A stretch of DNA of 64,000 bases from Monoplex corrugatus (GCA_030674185.1 CM060306.1:48552208-48616207), one strand, 5' to 3'. Shown: positions 12,661 to 25,460, counted from the stretch's first letter. Numbers and translations: made by a program. Notes: generated from the sequence alone by a model not told the origin.

Positions 12661-13736
12661 TTTAAAAAATGGCGACAGCAGTGGGGCATCCAAGAGTCAT
12701 TATCTGGATGTGGCCCGGCCCCTTTAGACTCAGAGTATCAGGAGTAAAGGGCTGAAACACTTGCTTGACGGTGGTTTCTCCTCTGAGGACCTTCTGCTGA
12801 ACAGCTCTCCCCAGAGTTTCCTACTACTATTGAAAAAAATGAGTACCTCTGAAACAAACAGTCGAAAACGAAAATTGTTATGAACTTTACTTTAAAAAAG
12901 CGATGACAAAAACAACAAAAATCTTTAATAAATGGTTAGCCCAAACATAGAGATATACGATGGTCAAACCATACTGACATTCTTCTTTTGAAGTAGAGTA
13001 GATTTAACAAAAAATACTGGTGGCCTTTGAAATAACCCTAGGCTAATGAACCTTAACATATTGTACACACCAACTATAAATATTTTTCATTAGTAAATCT
13101 CATACTTATGATGAGATATGTTTTTCATCAATCTTGTACACTTTGTGATCTTGGAATTATAACAGTCAGTCAAACGTTGGCATCACAAGTCAGCTGAAGT
13201 GATTGTGTTCACTTTAATCTGTAAAGTGATGTTGCTGTCACCAAAAAACAAAAACAAAACAAAAACCAACAACAGAAAAACTCTTATGATAAAAAGGGAT
13301 TTGTTTACATGTTTTGATTTTGTCTATAACAAGGATTGAGATTGTCTGTATGCGAACAGTAACTCTGCCAAAAATCAAAATAATTGGATCATAAACCACT
13401 GAGAAAATTCAGTTTGACATTTTCGCTGCTCAGAAGGCAGTCAGAGTTTCTACTTTTTGAGGTCACCATGACCTTGAAAATTTTTTTTAAAAGAATTAAT
13501 AAAAACATGTGAAGCAAGAACAATGGTAGACAGTGAAATCAATATTTAAATATTATGTGAAGTTCTTGGAAAGAAATCAGAACTTGAATATTCTGTAAAG
13601 TTCTTAAAAAGCACTGTTCATACACCTTCCTGAAAAAGTGCTGATTTTAGGTGTTTGGGGGGAGGGTGGGGGCGTGTCAGCTTGGCCTCGGTACCATCAC
13701 ATTCCTAACTGATGCATTTGGGACTTTGTTATCTAT

Positions 13737-13747
13737 ATCATCGACGA
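13737..13747. repeat. Target-site duplication, left, of the RTE-like LINE
   Basis: ATCATCGACGA (11 bp) is repeated exactly at 16943-16953, just after the ATG/GAT tail of the element. Confidence 0.75.
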
Positions 13748-13966
13748 TGAGGAGGAGGAGGTCTGGCCCCCAGACGTGAGGCATGCAGGCCCACCGGCAT
13801 GTGGACACGCCCTGGTGCCCACGAACCAGATCCCCAAGCTATGGGTAAATAGCTCCACTGCCTTGTGGACATCTCGGAGAGAGTAAGGCTAAGGGAGTCA
13901 ACCCTAAAATAAAAAACCGATGGAAGGCAAGGGGAAACCACCATCGTACTTTTCCCCAGGAAATCC

Positions 13967-14245
13967 ATGGACAGAGGAAGAATAAAGAAGAAAATTAACG
14001 ACGTCAATAGGTGCTCCTGTGGAGCACCTTCGTCCGGTAGGGACTGTCATGTGGTGCAGGTGACACCAGACCGTCAGCCAGCTACTGCGACCAAAACCAA
14101 AATTAAATTCAACACCAAGGTGGCAACATGGAACATCAGAACAATGTTGCAGAAAGGTAAATTAGACAACATCAAAATGGAGATGGAAAGGCTTAACATC
14201 AGTATTTTAGAACTAGGGGAAATGAGATGGAAGGGGCAGGCATGA
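13967..14245 (+). pseudogene. LINE ORF, N-terminal part and start of endonuclease
   Basis: This first open segment of the retrotransposon ORF has an ATG at 13967. It carries a basic stretch and a Cys-containing segment (RCSCGAP), then the first endonuclease block with WNIRTMLQKGK. It ends in GEMRWKGQA followed by a stop. The next segment restarts one frame over at the same protein position, which points to a one-base deletion in the G run near 14232-14240. Confidence 0.8.
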
Positions 14246-15441
14246 TAACATCAGGAGAATATACAGTGATATACTCTGGTGGTAATTCACATGAAAGAGG
14301 AGTAGTCATCATAATGGACAAAGACAAATCAAAAGCAGTTAAAAAAGGATACTGGGCAGTGTCCGACAGAGTTTTACTGGTCAAATTCAGAGGGAAACCT
14401 TTTGATATCAACATCATACAGGTGTATGCACCAACATCCGCAAGTACTCAGGAAGACATCGACAACTTCTACGAAGTTTTAGAGATGGCCAAGGTCCAAT
14501 ATAAATCACAGGAAATTACAGTCATAATGGGAGATTTTAATGCTAAAGTGGGACAGGATAGGGTGGAGGATATAGTTGGACCTCATGGCCTTGGTACACA
14601 AAACGAAAGAGGGGGGAAGCTTGTAGAATGGGCACAGATGAATGAGTTCATAGTAGGAAACACCTGGTTTGAGCAGCCTAACAAAAGAAAATGGACCTGG
14701 ATGAGTCCAGGAGAAAATACCAAAAATCAAATTGACTACATCCTGATCAACAAAAGATTTAGAAATTCTTTACTGTCAGCAAAAACACTACCAGGCGCAG
14801 ACTGCAACAGTGACCACAATCTAGTAGTGGGAAGGTTTAGGCTGAAATTGAGGAAAAGGAAACAGACCAAAAGCAACATCAAACTAAACCTTGGACTCTT
14901 GAAGACAGATGAAATGACACGTCAAAAATTTAATGTACATGTTCAAAACAAATTCAGTGCTCTGGAAGACGTTGGTGATAGTGAGGAACAGTGGACAAAG
15001 TTGAGAAGTTCTATAAATGAAGCTTGTGAGGAAATCCCTAAGGCAAATAGAAAAGCAAAAAAGAGCTGGATGACTAATGAAATTTTGGGCCTGATGGAGA
15101 AAAGGAGGAAGGCAAAGAGAAACGAGGAGATATACAGGAAGATAAACAAAGAAATCTGGTATAGGTGCAATGAAGCTAAGGAAGCTTGGCTGAACACAAA
15201 ATGCAAAGAGATAGAAGAACGACACAAAATGGATCCTCAGGGTATGTACAGACGAATTGAAGAAATTGTTCACAGGAAAAATACATGCACATCAACTGGT
15301 TGCTTGAAATCGAAAGATGGCACGCTTATCATGGAAAAAGACAAGGTATTAGACAGATGGGGAGAGTACATTAAAGACCTTTTTGAGGATGACAGAAACG
15401 AAGAACACATTTTAAAAAAAACTTTGAAGGACCACCCATAA
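14227..15441 (+). pseudogene. LINE ORF, endonuclease domain and linker
   Basis: This 404-codon segment holds most of an exonuclease-endonuclease-phosphatase fold of the kind that nicks target DNA for target-primed reverse transcription. Visible motifs are IIQVYAPT, VIMGDFNAKVG, a W-rich TWFEQPNKRKWTWMSP block, QIDYILI, and SDHNLVVGRF with the catalytic Asp-His. This domain resembles the one that was captured in ruminant CFDP2/BCNT from a BovB element. After about residue 200 comes the helical linker before the RT. The frame is lost in the A8 run near 15412-15420. Confidence 0.85.
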
Positions 15442-16931
15442 TGAAAGATGAAGTCAGAGCAGCACTGAAAAAGATGAAACCAGGAAAAGCCCCAGGACCA
15501 GACAACATTACTACAGAGATGATTGAAGCCCTGGAGGAATTTGGCGTAGGAAAATAACAGTCCTCCTAAATGAAATTTATGACACTGGAAAAATCCCCAA
15601 AGATATGTAAAAATCAATTTTCATTGCACTTCCAAAGAAGACAGGGCTATAGAATGCAAACTCCATCGCACAATCGGTTTGATGAGTCATGTAACAAAAA
15701 TCCTGTTAAGAATAATCATGATGAGGACAAGGAATAGAATCAAAAGAGAAATAGCAGAAGAACAGTGTGGATTTGTGGAGGGGAAAGGAACTATTAATGC
15801 CATATACATCCTAAGAACTATCATAGAGAGGTCAGTTGAGATGAATAAGGATTTGTATTTATGCTTTGTTATACCAAGGCTTTCGATCGGGTACGACATG
15901 AAGAATTGATCAACCAACTGGAGAGACTCAATGTCGATGGAAAAGATCTACGAATAATCAGGAATATGTACTGGGAACAATCAGCTGCAATGAGAATACA
16001 AAAGAATATAAGCTCTTTTCAAAACATCAAAAGAGGAGTCAGACATGGTTGTGTTTTGTCACCAGATCTGTTTTCACTATATAGCGAAAACATCATGAGA
16101 AACCTAGAAGAAGACCCTGGATTAAAGGTTGGAGGGAAAATGATAAACAACATTCGGTAAGCAGATGACACCATGCTAATTGCAGAAAATGAAAGGGACC
16201 TACAAAACCTTGTGAATATACTAAAAACAGAAAGCAAATGTAAGGGGTTGGAACTAAACAGCAGGAAGACTGAAGTCATGGTGATCAGTAAAAAACATGA
16301 AATCCCCTCCTGCAAAATAACAGCAAATGGCACAACCTTGACACAGGTTAATAAGTTCAAATACCTGGGAACGGTCATTTCATCAGACGGCAGATGCACA
16401 TCGGAAATAGCTGGCAGAATCGGCCAAGCCAAAACAGCATTCAAGAAGATGACAAGCATTCTTACCAACAAATGCCTATCAATTAACATCAGAAAGAGAG
16501 TCCTTGAGTGTTATATAGAACCAATACTGTTGTACAGATGTGAGGCGTGGACAGTCAGCAAGCAAAGCCAGAGCAGGATTGAGGCAGCCGAGATGTGGTT
16601 TCTCAGAAGAATGTTGAGAGTACCATGGACAGCAAAGAAAACAAACGAGACAGTCTTGATGGAGGCAGACACAAGTCGATCACTGATAAGGAAGATTAGG
16701 AAAAGACAAGCAACATTTATAGGCCATTTTATGAGTAAGGGGGATTTGGAGCACCTGGTCACAACGGGAAAGCTGGAGGGAAAGAGAGCACCGGGTAGAC
16801 CCAGGGAGAGAATGCTGGACGGACTTGCAGAGTGGCTGGGGATGAAGAGGGTGGGGGAGATGCTGGGTGCAACGAGAGATAGAGATGGTTGGAAGTCCAT
16901 GGTCGCCAACGCCATGCGGCAGGGCACCTGA
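15430..16931 (+). pseudogene. LINE ORF, reverse transcriptase and C-terminal domain
   Basis: Fragments in shifting frames give GKAPGPDN (15485), the fingers/palm block QCGFVEGKGTINAIYILRT, motif A (TKAFD), motif B (RGVRHGCVLSPDLF), motif C as R-stop-ADD, and the thumb. The last segment, 16173-16931, is open for 252 codons and ends with GWKSMVANAMRQGT, the usual C terminus of this family, just before the ATG-type tail. Inactivating lesions are three or more frameshifts, TAA near 15610 and TAA at 16158. Confidence 0.85.
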
Positions 16932-17192
16932 AGATGATGATGATCATCGACGAAGATTGTGTAAAAAGCCATCTTTAAGTAGCTGAAAAGATCTTGCTAG
17001 CATACTTTTGTCACAGATGCAGTCACACACACAGTCACACACACCTGTCTCTCCGGTCGATATCATTTTTTTCTGAATGGAGAGTGCAATGTCGTTTGGT
17101 TGATAGATCACTCAAACTTGAATCACTGGGACAAAAATATTGGTTTCTTTTGTCTGATTTCACCTTTGGAATAAAACAGGAGTAAGAATAAA

Positions 17193-17250
17193 TCTGAGAG
17201 TGGTGGGGCTTTGGTGCTCTGGGTCCTATCATCCTCAGGTGTTTCTTGAT
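17193..17250. repeat. Dispersed duplicate, copy 1 (second copy at 18028-18090)
   Basis: A segment around 'gagtggtggggctttggtgctctgggtcc ... tcaggtgtttcttg' recurs about 840 bp downstream with small changes ('gagtggtgaggcatcggtgttctgggtcc ...'). The 53-bp tandem array lies between them. This could be an old local duplication or two copies of an uncharacterised repeat. Confidence 0.5.
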
Positions 17251-17544
17251 AACTTTGGCTTGTGACTTGGCTGCTGATTTCAGGGAATCGGGCTTGATGA
17301 CCACAGGGAAAGACCTGCATGTGGCTTGGAAAGACAGCAATCTTGGGAACCCTTTGGGGGCATGTCAGACCAAGCTGAACAGCAAAATGAGTACTGTTGT
17401 GTCTAGAACATCGTACCTGGCCATTTCCACTGCCATTTGAACACTTCCAGTGGTTGTTGTAAAGCAGCATCGGGAGCTTGCAATTGCTAACTGTCGAGTC
17501 TACTGTAAGGGGAATAGAGCAGGCGGCTGTGCAAGCTGGCAGCT

Positions 17545-17815
17545 GGATGAGCTGCCCAGTAGCAAGGTGAAGGCCCAGATATGGTAAAAGAGGGCTTGAT
17601 GGGCTGCCCAATAGAGAGATGAAAGCCCAGAATATGGCAAAAGAGGGCTTGATCAGTTGATGGGCTGCCCAGTAGAGAGATGAAGGCCCAGAATATGGCA
17701 AAAGAGGGCTTGATGGGCTGCCCAGTAGAGAGATGAAGGCCCAGAATATGGCAAAAGAGGGCTTGATGGGCTGCCCAGTAGAGAGATGAAGGCCCAGAAT
17801 ATGGCAGAAGAGAGC
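17545..17815. repeat. Minisatellite, about five copies of a 53-bp unit
   Basis: The unit contains 'gggctgcccagtagagag', 'atgaaggcccagaatatgg' and 'caaaagagggcttgat'. Copies start near 17545 (diverged), 17590, 17643, 17704 and 17757. One unit has an 8-bp insertion (cagttgat near 17653). On the minus strand it stays open and gives a repeated FAIFWAFISLLGSPSSP-like peptide, which I regard as incidental. Confidence 0.9.
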
Positions 17816-18360
17816 TCTTCTATTCTCTCTCGGTCCGGTAGCTGGGCTGGACCTAATTGATGAACATTGTGTGGCTATGTCGCAGCATTTGTCATCTCTC
17901 CACCTTGCCATTCAGTTTGTAAAGAAGGTGACTGATGACTTGGTCTGAGTGGGCCATATAGCGCATGGACAGTCCCCTTCATTTGATGAAATGGCTGTCG
18001 TGTGGCTTCAGGAGATTGGGAGGGGATTGTGCAGAGAGTGGTGAGGCATCGGTGTTCTGGGTCCCATCCAGCACCTTCAGGTGTTTCTTGTTAAATTAGG
18101 ATTAAGATAAGATCTGATAAGATTAAGATTAGATCTGACTGACTTAAGCAAAATTGTCTTTGTAAACAATAATCGTGTTAACAATAATTTCTCTCCTGTC
18201 AGAAGCCCATCAGGAACACATCTGTTGAATTCAGAGGTGCGCACACCTGTCCTAACTCAGGAATGACATCTAGCCAATCGCAGGAAAATTGCAGGTACGC
18301 CAACCTGCAGTGTCCCTGATTGAGCAGGATTGAAGATTTGGATCTGATCTACAGTGTCTT

Positions 18361-18362
18361 CT

Positions 18363-18452
<90 letters not shown>

Positions 18453-18470
18453 AGAGAGAGAGAGAGTGTG
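18361..18470. repeat. (CT)n microsatellite, about 45 units
   Basis: A CT tract of about 90 bp ends in a short GA hairpin arm (taagagagagagag) and runs into GT. Confidence 0.95.
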
Positions 18471-18477
18471 TGTGTGT

Positions 18478-18650
18478 GCACACGCTTGTGTATGTCTGCA
18501 TAGAATGGGGTCTGGGTATAAGATTGTGTCTTAGTCTGTGCTTGCATTTGTGTGGGATGAATGAGCTTGTGTGTGTGTCTAGGCATGCATGTACATACAT
18601 ATGCATGTTTGCATATCTGTCTCTGTCTCTCGTTAAGAAAGAGAGTGTGT

Positions 18651-18700
<50 letters not shown>

Positions 18701-18850
18701 ATGCTTGTGTGTATGGCTGCATAGAATGGGGTCAGGGTATAAGATTGTGTCTTAGTCTGTGCTTGCATTCGTGTGGGATGAATGAGCTTGTGTTTGTGTC
18801 TAGGTATGCATGTACGTACATATGCATGTTTGCATCTCTCTCTCTGTCTC
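18478..18850. repeat. Tandem duplication with period about 221 bp
   Basis: The block 'catagaatggggtctgggtataagattgtgtcttagtc ... tatgcatgtttgcat' occurs at about 18498-18618 and again at about 18719-18833. The microsatellite arms differ in length, so the duplication included the CT/GT tracts. Confidence 0.85.
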
Positions 18851-18947
18851 TCTCTCTCTCTCTGTCTGTCTCTCTGTCTCTCCTCTCCTCCATGTCTCTC
18901 TGTCTCTGTCTGTCCCTCTCTCTGTCTGTCTCTCTTTCTCCCTCTCC

Positions 18948-19000
<53 letters not shown>

Positions 19001-19080
19001 GTGCAGTGTCTGTTAAGTGCCATTTTTTAGAATCAAGCAAAAGAGGAGTGTGTCTTGTGTGTGAGTGTGTGTATATATTT

Positions 19081-19137
<57 letters not shown>

Positions 19138-19176
19138 TGTGTGTGTGTGTGTGTGTGAATGTGTGTGTGTGTGTGG
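18653..19176. repeat. GT and CT microsatellites
   Basis: (GT)n at 18653-18698, (CT)n with interruptions at 18838-18992, and (GT)n with CACTGT interruptions at 19081-19175. Confidence 0.95.
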
Positions 19177-19531
19177 CCAAGTTGAATTATCAACACATGA
19201 TCCTAACAGTAGATTCAGTCTCATGGTTCTTGTTCTGGCACCTCAGTCATACACTTTATGATAAAGGTACATTTCATCTTTCCTTCCTTCCTTCTTCATA
19301 AATCTGACAGAATTCCTAATATGTACATGGTTCATTCTGAACTGTATTAATCTGAACAAAGAAAATGAGTGTGTGCTTGCGGATAAGGTGGTTATTTCTA
19401 TAATAGTTGTGTTTCTCATGTAGTCATTTTCCTGACGCAGAAGATGCCACTTCAAAGTCAGGTGTTACTGACACCCTGCTTGAGCTCACAAATTCACTAT
19501 TCACCCACAGAAGAAACACCAAAGTCTTTCA

Positions 19532-19532
19532 T

Positions 19533-19624
<92 letters not shown>

Positions 19625-19662
19625 CTCCCCTCCCTCCCTCCCTCCCTCCCTCCCTCCCTCTC
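19532..19662. repeat. (CT)45 microsatellite followed by (CCCT)n
   Basis: A pure CT tract of about 90 bp runs to 19621, then CCCT units to about 19662. Confidence 0.95.
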
Positions 19663-21000
19663 TTAGAAACACGGATGTGACATTATAACATTATATAAAA
19701 CAAACAAACAACAGTTACTGACTTGCTTTTCAATTCTACCCATAAGAAAGTTAACACATTGATTGATAATTCAGCTAAACAAGAAACTGACATCAAGCTG
19801 ACATGTTCAAAACTCAACATGTAAAAGCAGTCCCTTGTTAATTTTCTTCTATATATCTTTTATCTATATCTTTCTTCTAGCCTACCCTGAAGAAAGGAAT
19901 TGGCAAACATACACAGACATGACTTAGAATAATGGTAAATTGAATGTGAAATGCTGGAAAAACTTAACTTCTATTCATAGGTGATTTTGCCATATAACTA
20001 ATGAAGTTGTTCACTTCATTTTAGTCTTTTGGTCTTTATTACTGTTATTGGCATGTTGCTCAGTCACAATGAAAATTGGATATTCAAAGTCCAAATGATT
20101 TCACTATAATGAAGAACTGTTTTTCTGCGAAGACACGTCTGACATACCGCCCTATCCCCCATATGTATTCTTGGCGTCACTTTTGAAAAACATTCCTTGT
20201 ACAAGTCAACTGATTAGAAAAATGAAAATACAAACTGCCATCATGTTGTTACACACATGAGCACCCCGATAAGGACTTGCCAAGCAAAACAAGAATCTTG
20301 CTTCTCACCGCAACAGGTTGCTTGCAAATAAAAACTATGCAATGCCACAACAGTGACAAACTTAGCTTCTTACTAGAGTAAAATCATAACCAATATGCAA
20401 CACCCCCTGATTCCTCAATTACCCTATCATGCATCATTCTGTTAGTACTTTCGGTCAGTCGGCTGAAATAAATTGTGTATATATACATGTGTGCGTGTGT
20501 GTGTATACATGTGTGTGTGTGTGTGCATGTGTGTGTGTGTGCTTTCGAATCGTAAGGGTGTTCAATCAGTAAGCAGTGAGCAGTAAGCCTTTTTCATGAG
20601 ACAGGAAAAGTAGGAAATGTGTGTTGGCAGTACAGGGCCTAATGTTAACAATGATTAGTCAAAATTTGATAAAAAAAAACAAACAAAAAAAACGGCTCTA
20701 TATTCAACATTTGTTAAAAATTACTGTTTCCAAAGACTCCAGTTGCCTTCTGCCTGCCAATCTGAGATGGGGGCTGGGGTTGTATGATCTGTTGCACTGT
20801 TATTATTAATAGAGATTAGAGCAGTCATTCAGCTGTCAGTTTGGTCACTGTGTCACTCTGTGCAGAAAGGTGTCAAGGATTAATCACAAGGAAGAATCGA
20901 TGTGTGAATAAAGTTAACAGCATTTCGGCACCTCAAAGAAGGCAGCCTTTGTGTCATTGTACAGGTTTCAAAGACATAAACTCTTTCCCACAGGTACATA

Positions 21001-21004
21001 CACA

Positions 21005-21058
<54 letters not shown>

Positions 21059-21148
21059 ACACATTCATTTTATTTGATCCATTCGTTTACCCAGTTACTG
21101 GGACATTCTTTGCAGTCCTCACTCAATTATTATTAAAAAGTTTAAGTT

Positions 21149-21234
<86 letters not shown>

Positions 21235-21260
21235 TCACTCACTCACTCACTCACTCACAT
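21001..21260. repeat. Two (AC)n tracts and (ACTC)n
   Basis: AC repeat at about 21006-21056 and again at 21154-21230, the second followed by ACTC tetranucleotides to about 21258. Confidence 0.95.
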
Positions 21261-21637
21261 GCACTTACACACATGCTCACATGAAGAGAGAGAGTTCCGC
21301 AGAGGCCACAAATCCATCAGTAGTAAAGCATTTATCTTTGTCCATAAAGATCACTTTTTGTGAGGAGCATATGGAAGGAAATTGATATTTTAACTGCATG
21401 CGTGCTAGCTTTACCAGCCCGGCAGATTAGACCTGGCGTTGGCAAAAATTTTTGTTTCAGCAAAACTTTTTTAAATTTCCGTTTTGAAACTGTAGTTTTT
21501 CATTTAATTTGTTTTAAAGGTCATGGCCTTTCATGTGAACAGAATGATTCGGAACATTTTCAACGAGTAGACTGCCATACGAAAATAACCTTGCAATACT
21601 TAACAAATTACTAACTTGTGAACAGCATCTGAAATTA

Positions 21638-21660
21638 CTTTTTTTTTTTTTTTTTTTTTT
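21638..21660. repeat. Poly(T) tract
   Basis: A T run of about 22 bases. It could be the A-tail of a minus-strand retroposon, but no body is recognisable next to it. Confidence 0.8.
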
Positions 21661-24600
21661 CCAAAATCTAAATACCGAGAGGGGTAGAGAGATTGTTAAA
21701 AAATCTTGGTGTTGCAAGGGGCAGTTAGCAGGTACCTTTAGCATGTTGTATGACACGTACGTAGTCATGAAACTGGGATAAGACAACGGTGTAGTGTTTC
21801 AGAAATACTACTCCAGCTAGTGAACTCCGGTTCGCCTACTTCGTTGATTGCAATTTGTGGGGTTGCTTCCCTTCAATCGCTTTCCATTCAAGCATCCATT
21901 CCACCAAGATAAAGCCGGGAAAATAACGCCATTGACGGAAAGCAAGCCTAACAAAATGCCGAAAAATACATTCAGTAGAAAAATCAAATAAACATAAAAA
22001 ATATTTTAAAAAAGCACACATAAAAAAAGCAAAACAGAATGAAACAAGTTAAAATAGAAATGATTATGTAAAAAATGTAACGGACATTCATGCTATGAAG
22101 CATTAATCAACATTTTCAAGTTGGCGTGTTCAGTGAGAAGGTCCTGAAGTCAGAAGCCACAACCTTTCCAGTTTTCCAATGATCGTGTACGACATAACGA
22201 AATATTTGTTCTTCATTTTGATGCAACTTGTCAGCTTTATTATGTTTATTATTTATTTTATTTTATTTCATTGAAAGGTTTTCCGGACTTTTTCTTGGAC
22301 CAGTCACGGTTTATTATCTGTTTGAAACTTTAAGGAAGTTTGCAGAAAGAGAAACAGGCTGAAATATAATGATAACGGGTAATGACTGGTGTTTCGGACA
22401 ATATAGGCCTACACATCTTGTGTATGTGCTTGAATCAGAAATTTTGAAATGTTTAATCTGTTCGCTATCCCGACCATACTGATATTTTTGCCGCCAGACG
22501 AATTGCTAAACCTACTTGTATTCTACGACTGCCGCTGTACGGTATCATTCCCGAATCAGATAAAGAAAATATGGCTTTCTTCCCGGCAGTTTCACCTCTC
22601 GCCCTTTCACTCAGAGAAAGGGAAAAAAAAAGTTTACAAAGCAACGGTTTATTCCCGGCTAGTCAATGTTCAGATTTGCCCCGGACTTTGCCAGCACTAA
22701 AAATTACAGACCATTTTGGCATTTGGTCGTTATTCTCAAATGAAACTCGATAAAATTTATTGAGGAATCATCTTGGCAGGTAGATATATTGTTGATGCTG
22801 TGAAAGAAATGGCGTGCAGGCAAATAGCAGCGCCCTTCTCGGGTTTCAAAGAAGATTTAGCAGGGCCTCACCAAAGCTCACCCAAACTTGGCATCGGCCA
22901 ACCAGAACCCTGGAAGCTGCACCCCCCCTCAACGTTTCCCGTCCCTGTAAGCCAACCAGATTCCAGAATTCTACTCTCAGACTTTGTTCCTCCTCTTCTC
23001 CGTTTGTGAGATCTATACCTAGTAGCATACTGATACCTACAGCAGCCCGACACGGTTTGATTCGGCCATTTTGTAACCTGCTTTCTGTAAAAGTTTTCTG
23101 GCGACTCCCAAAAGTGTCCTGATATATCGTGAAACTCATCAAAGTGTACGGGATGATGTGGCCCGCACCTATAGCGCCAAACCTCTGGTATGAAGCATGT
23201 GTTGTTTGTTTTACTGTTCTCATGTGTTGCTTTTCAGCCCAGTTAATCACGGGTCAGGCTGGGGTCAACGTGGATGCTGCAAGCACACAGTCACACAAAG
23301 TTTACCAAGCCGTACTTCGGCCACTAAGTTGTTGATGGGCCAGAGAGTGAACAGTAGGGGTCGTTTGTGTGTGCACAGCCTATTCTGTGTATAAATGTGT
23401 GTGTCCTCTACAGCTGACATAACGCATCAGTGGCAGCCGTAGGGATACTGGCGTTTTAATGTGCAACATGTGGGCTGTACAATTGGGACTGAACTAATTG
23501 GCTTCCATTGTGCTCTAGTCGTGGTGTGTGCCAAACATCGAGTGGTGATGGCAAAGCGTTTTCCGCTGTAGGCCTGCAGGAAGAGAGGAGGACATAATTG
23601 AAATTTATAGCCACATTCCATTGATGCCAGACAATAGACTGTCATTGGTGAACGGTTACAGGTTGTTGTGTGTTAGGGAAAAGTGTGTTGATGTGGATGC
23701 CAGTGAGAATGCCGCCATCAGGCACTGGCAGGCCTTTGATAAGAATGGTCTGTATATAATTTAATGCTTAAATTTGAGTCGCTGTAAGCTGACAATGTGA
23801 GAATAGGCCTGCTTGAAAAAATGCTCTGACAGCTGAATAGCTCATTTATTCTTGCAACAGATATATATATTGATTTCACTGAACTCATTCGGGCATGACC
23901 ACAGTTTGTTAAGAACAATTTATCCTTATCTCCCAGGTGAGATACAACCTGATATATCTCATTTCAAGAATTTAGCTGCTTAAGTTAATCAGCTAAAAGT
24001 AGCATGAATTTGTTCTCTCCCTTCCTCTGTCTTTGTTCCTTTCTGTTCTCTCCCCTCCCTCTGTGTCCCCTCCTCACTTCAGTGTCAGGAAAGTATGCAG
24101 TCCCTACATTAAGCCTAATGAGCTACTCTAGTAATGCCATTTCGTCAAGGCCCAGTAATTGTATTTCATCAGGGCCATCAGTTTACCCACGGAGTATTAT
24201 TAACTATGAGTAAACAAAAGAAAACACCCAAAACAAACATTAGGGCCTAAACAAAATGCAAAACAAATTGTGGCCATGTGCTAGATGTAGACCAACTCAA
24301 AATTTTAAACAATCTCAAGTTAATACTGCAGGCAAAGGAGACTTAGTCATGTTAAGTTATTGACCGGCAGGTTCATATACCAGCCGCATTGCATTTATTG
24401 ATGTGTCTTTGCTGACATGATTGTTGAGTGGTTTTGTTGTTGTTGTTTTGTTGTTGTTTTTTGTGTGAGAATCAGAATGTTGTGTTTATATCATAAAAGA
24501 TAAAGGGTTATCTATCTGCAGTTAAAAGAATTGATCAGTTGTGATCAGTAGCACTTGATGCTGTATGTATTTGTGCACTGTGTGTAGATACTAGCTTGTC

Positions 24601-24682
24601 TGAATAAACAAGTGTCAGCAAAAATTTGTGAATCTAGTTTTTAACCAGTTGTTAGGCAGGGATGTGTTAAAGAATCTTCATT

Positions 24683-25460
24683 ACACAGATGACACCATTC
24701 TAATTGCTGTAAATAAAAAAGACTTGTAAACTCTTGTGTACATAATACAAACAAAGAAATAATGGGCTAGAGCTAAACAGCAAGAAAGCTGAAGTCATGA
24801 TAATCAGTAAAAAGCAAGAAATCCCCTCATGCAAAATAACAGCAAATGGCACAATATTGAGACAAGTTGGTAAGAGTAAATATTTGGGAACAGTCATCTC
24901 ACCAGATGGCAGATGCACACTAGAAATAGCCAGCAGAATCGGCCAGGCTAACACAGCATTCAAGAAAATGAAAAGTGTTCTTACCAATAAATGCCTATCA
25001 ATTAACAGCAGGATGAGAGTTCTTCAGTGTTATATCTATAGAAATGATACTGTTGTTGGATGTGAAGCATGGACAATCAACATGCAAAGTTGGAACAAGA
25101 TTGAGACAGCTGAAGTGTAATTTCTAAGAAGAACTTGAAGAGTTCCATGGACAGCAAAGAAAATAAACGAGACAGTGTTGAAGGAGGCAAACACAAAAAG
25201 AACATTTATAAAGATGATCAGGAAAAGACAAGCAACATTTATTGGACATTTTATGACGCAAGAGAAATTAGAGCACCTAGTCATAACAAGAAAGCTAGAG
25301 GGAAAGAGTACTCAGAGAGAAAATTTTGGATGGACTAGTGGAGTGGATGAAGACAGACAGAGTGGGAGATGTACTTGCAGCGACAAAAGAGATTCTTATG
25401 GAGATTCGTATGGAAGGCCAGGATCACTAATGCCATATGGCAGGGCATATGATGATGATG
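24683..25460 (+). mobile_element. Older 3' fragment of an RTE/BovB-like LINE
   Basis: The fragment begins in the RT catalytic box (ADDTILIAV near 24686) and runs to the ATGATGATGATG tail at 25450-25460. It parallels the C-terminal part of the 13.7-kb copy: ITANGTI, KYLGTVISPDGRCTLEIA, GCEAWTI, KRQATFIGHFM. It carries many stops and frameshifts (for example before 24797, at 25120 and 25338). Divergence is clearly greater than among the other RTE copies here, so the insertion is older or from another subfamily. It is 5'-truncated; target duplications were not resolved. Confidence 0.85.
24797..25120 (+). pseudogene. Decayed RT thumb region of the LINE fragment
   Basis: This is the longest open piece of the fragment, 107 codons: ISKKQEIPSCKITANG, KYLGTVISPDGR, IGQANTAFKKM. 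It has no start of its own and no function is expected. Confidence 0.75.

Larger units (their letters stand above)
13748..16942 (+). mobile_element. Near full-length RTE/BovB-like non-LTR retrotransposon (3.2 kb), inactive
   Basis: The element is 3195 bp, the normal size for RTE elements, and lies between perfect 11-bp direct repeats. It ends in the short ATGATG-type tail of this clade. It encodes one ORF. First comes a short N-terminal part (from 13967). Next is an APE-type endonuclease (WNIRTM near 14130, MRWKG near 14227, GDFNAKVG near 14530, SDHNLVV near 14812). Last is a reverse transcriptase (QCGFVEGKGT near 15764, TKAFDRV near 15873, RGVRHGCVLSPDLF near 16033). The frame is broken at about 14235, 15415, 15553, 15645 and 15870. 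The tyrosine codon of the catalytic YADD box is TAA (16158-16160). The copy is therefore dead, but young enough that most motifs are intact. Its close relatives in the window are at 36.6-39.1 kb. Confidence 0.9.

Noticed and set aside
14884..15273. Minus-strand ORFs over the LINE
   Set aside because: Antisense shadows of the retrotransposon ORF. The same holds for 16019-16489, 16511-16972 and 36564-37007.
17545..17815. CRISPR array
   Set aside because: Direct repeats are adjacent 53-bp units without unique spacers, in an animal genome; it is a minisatellite.
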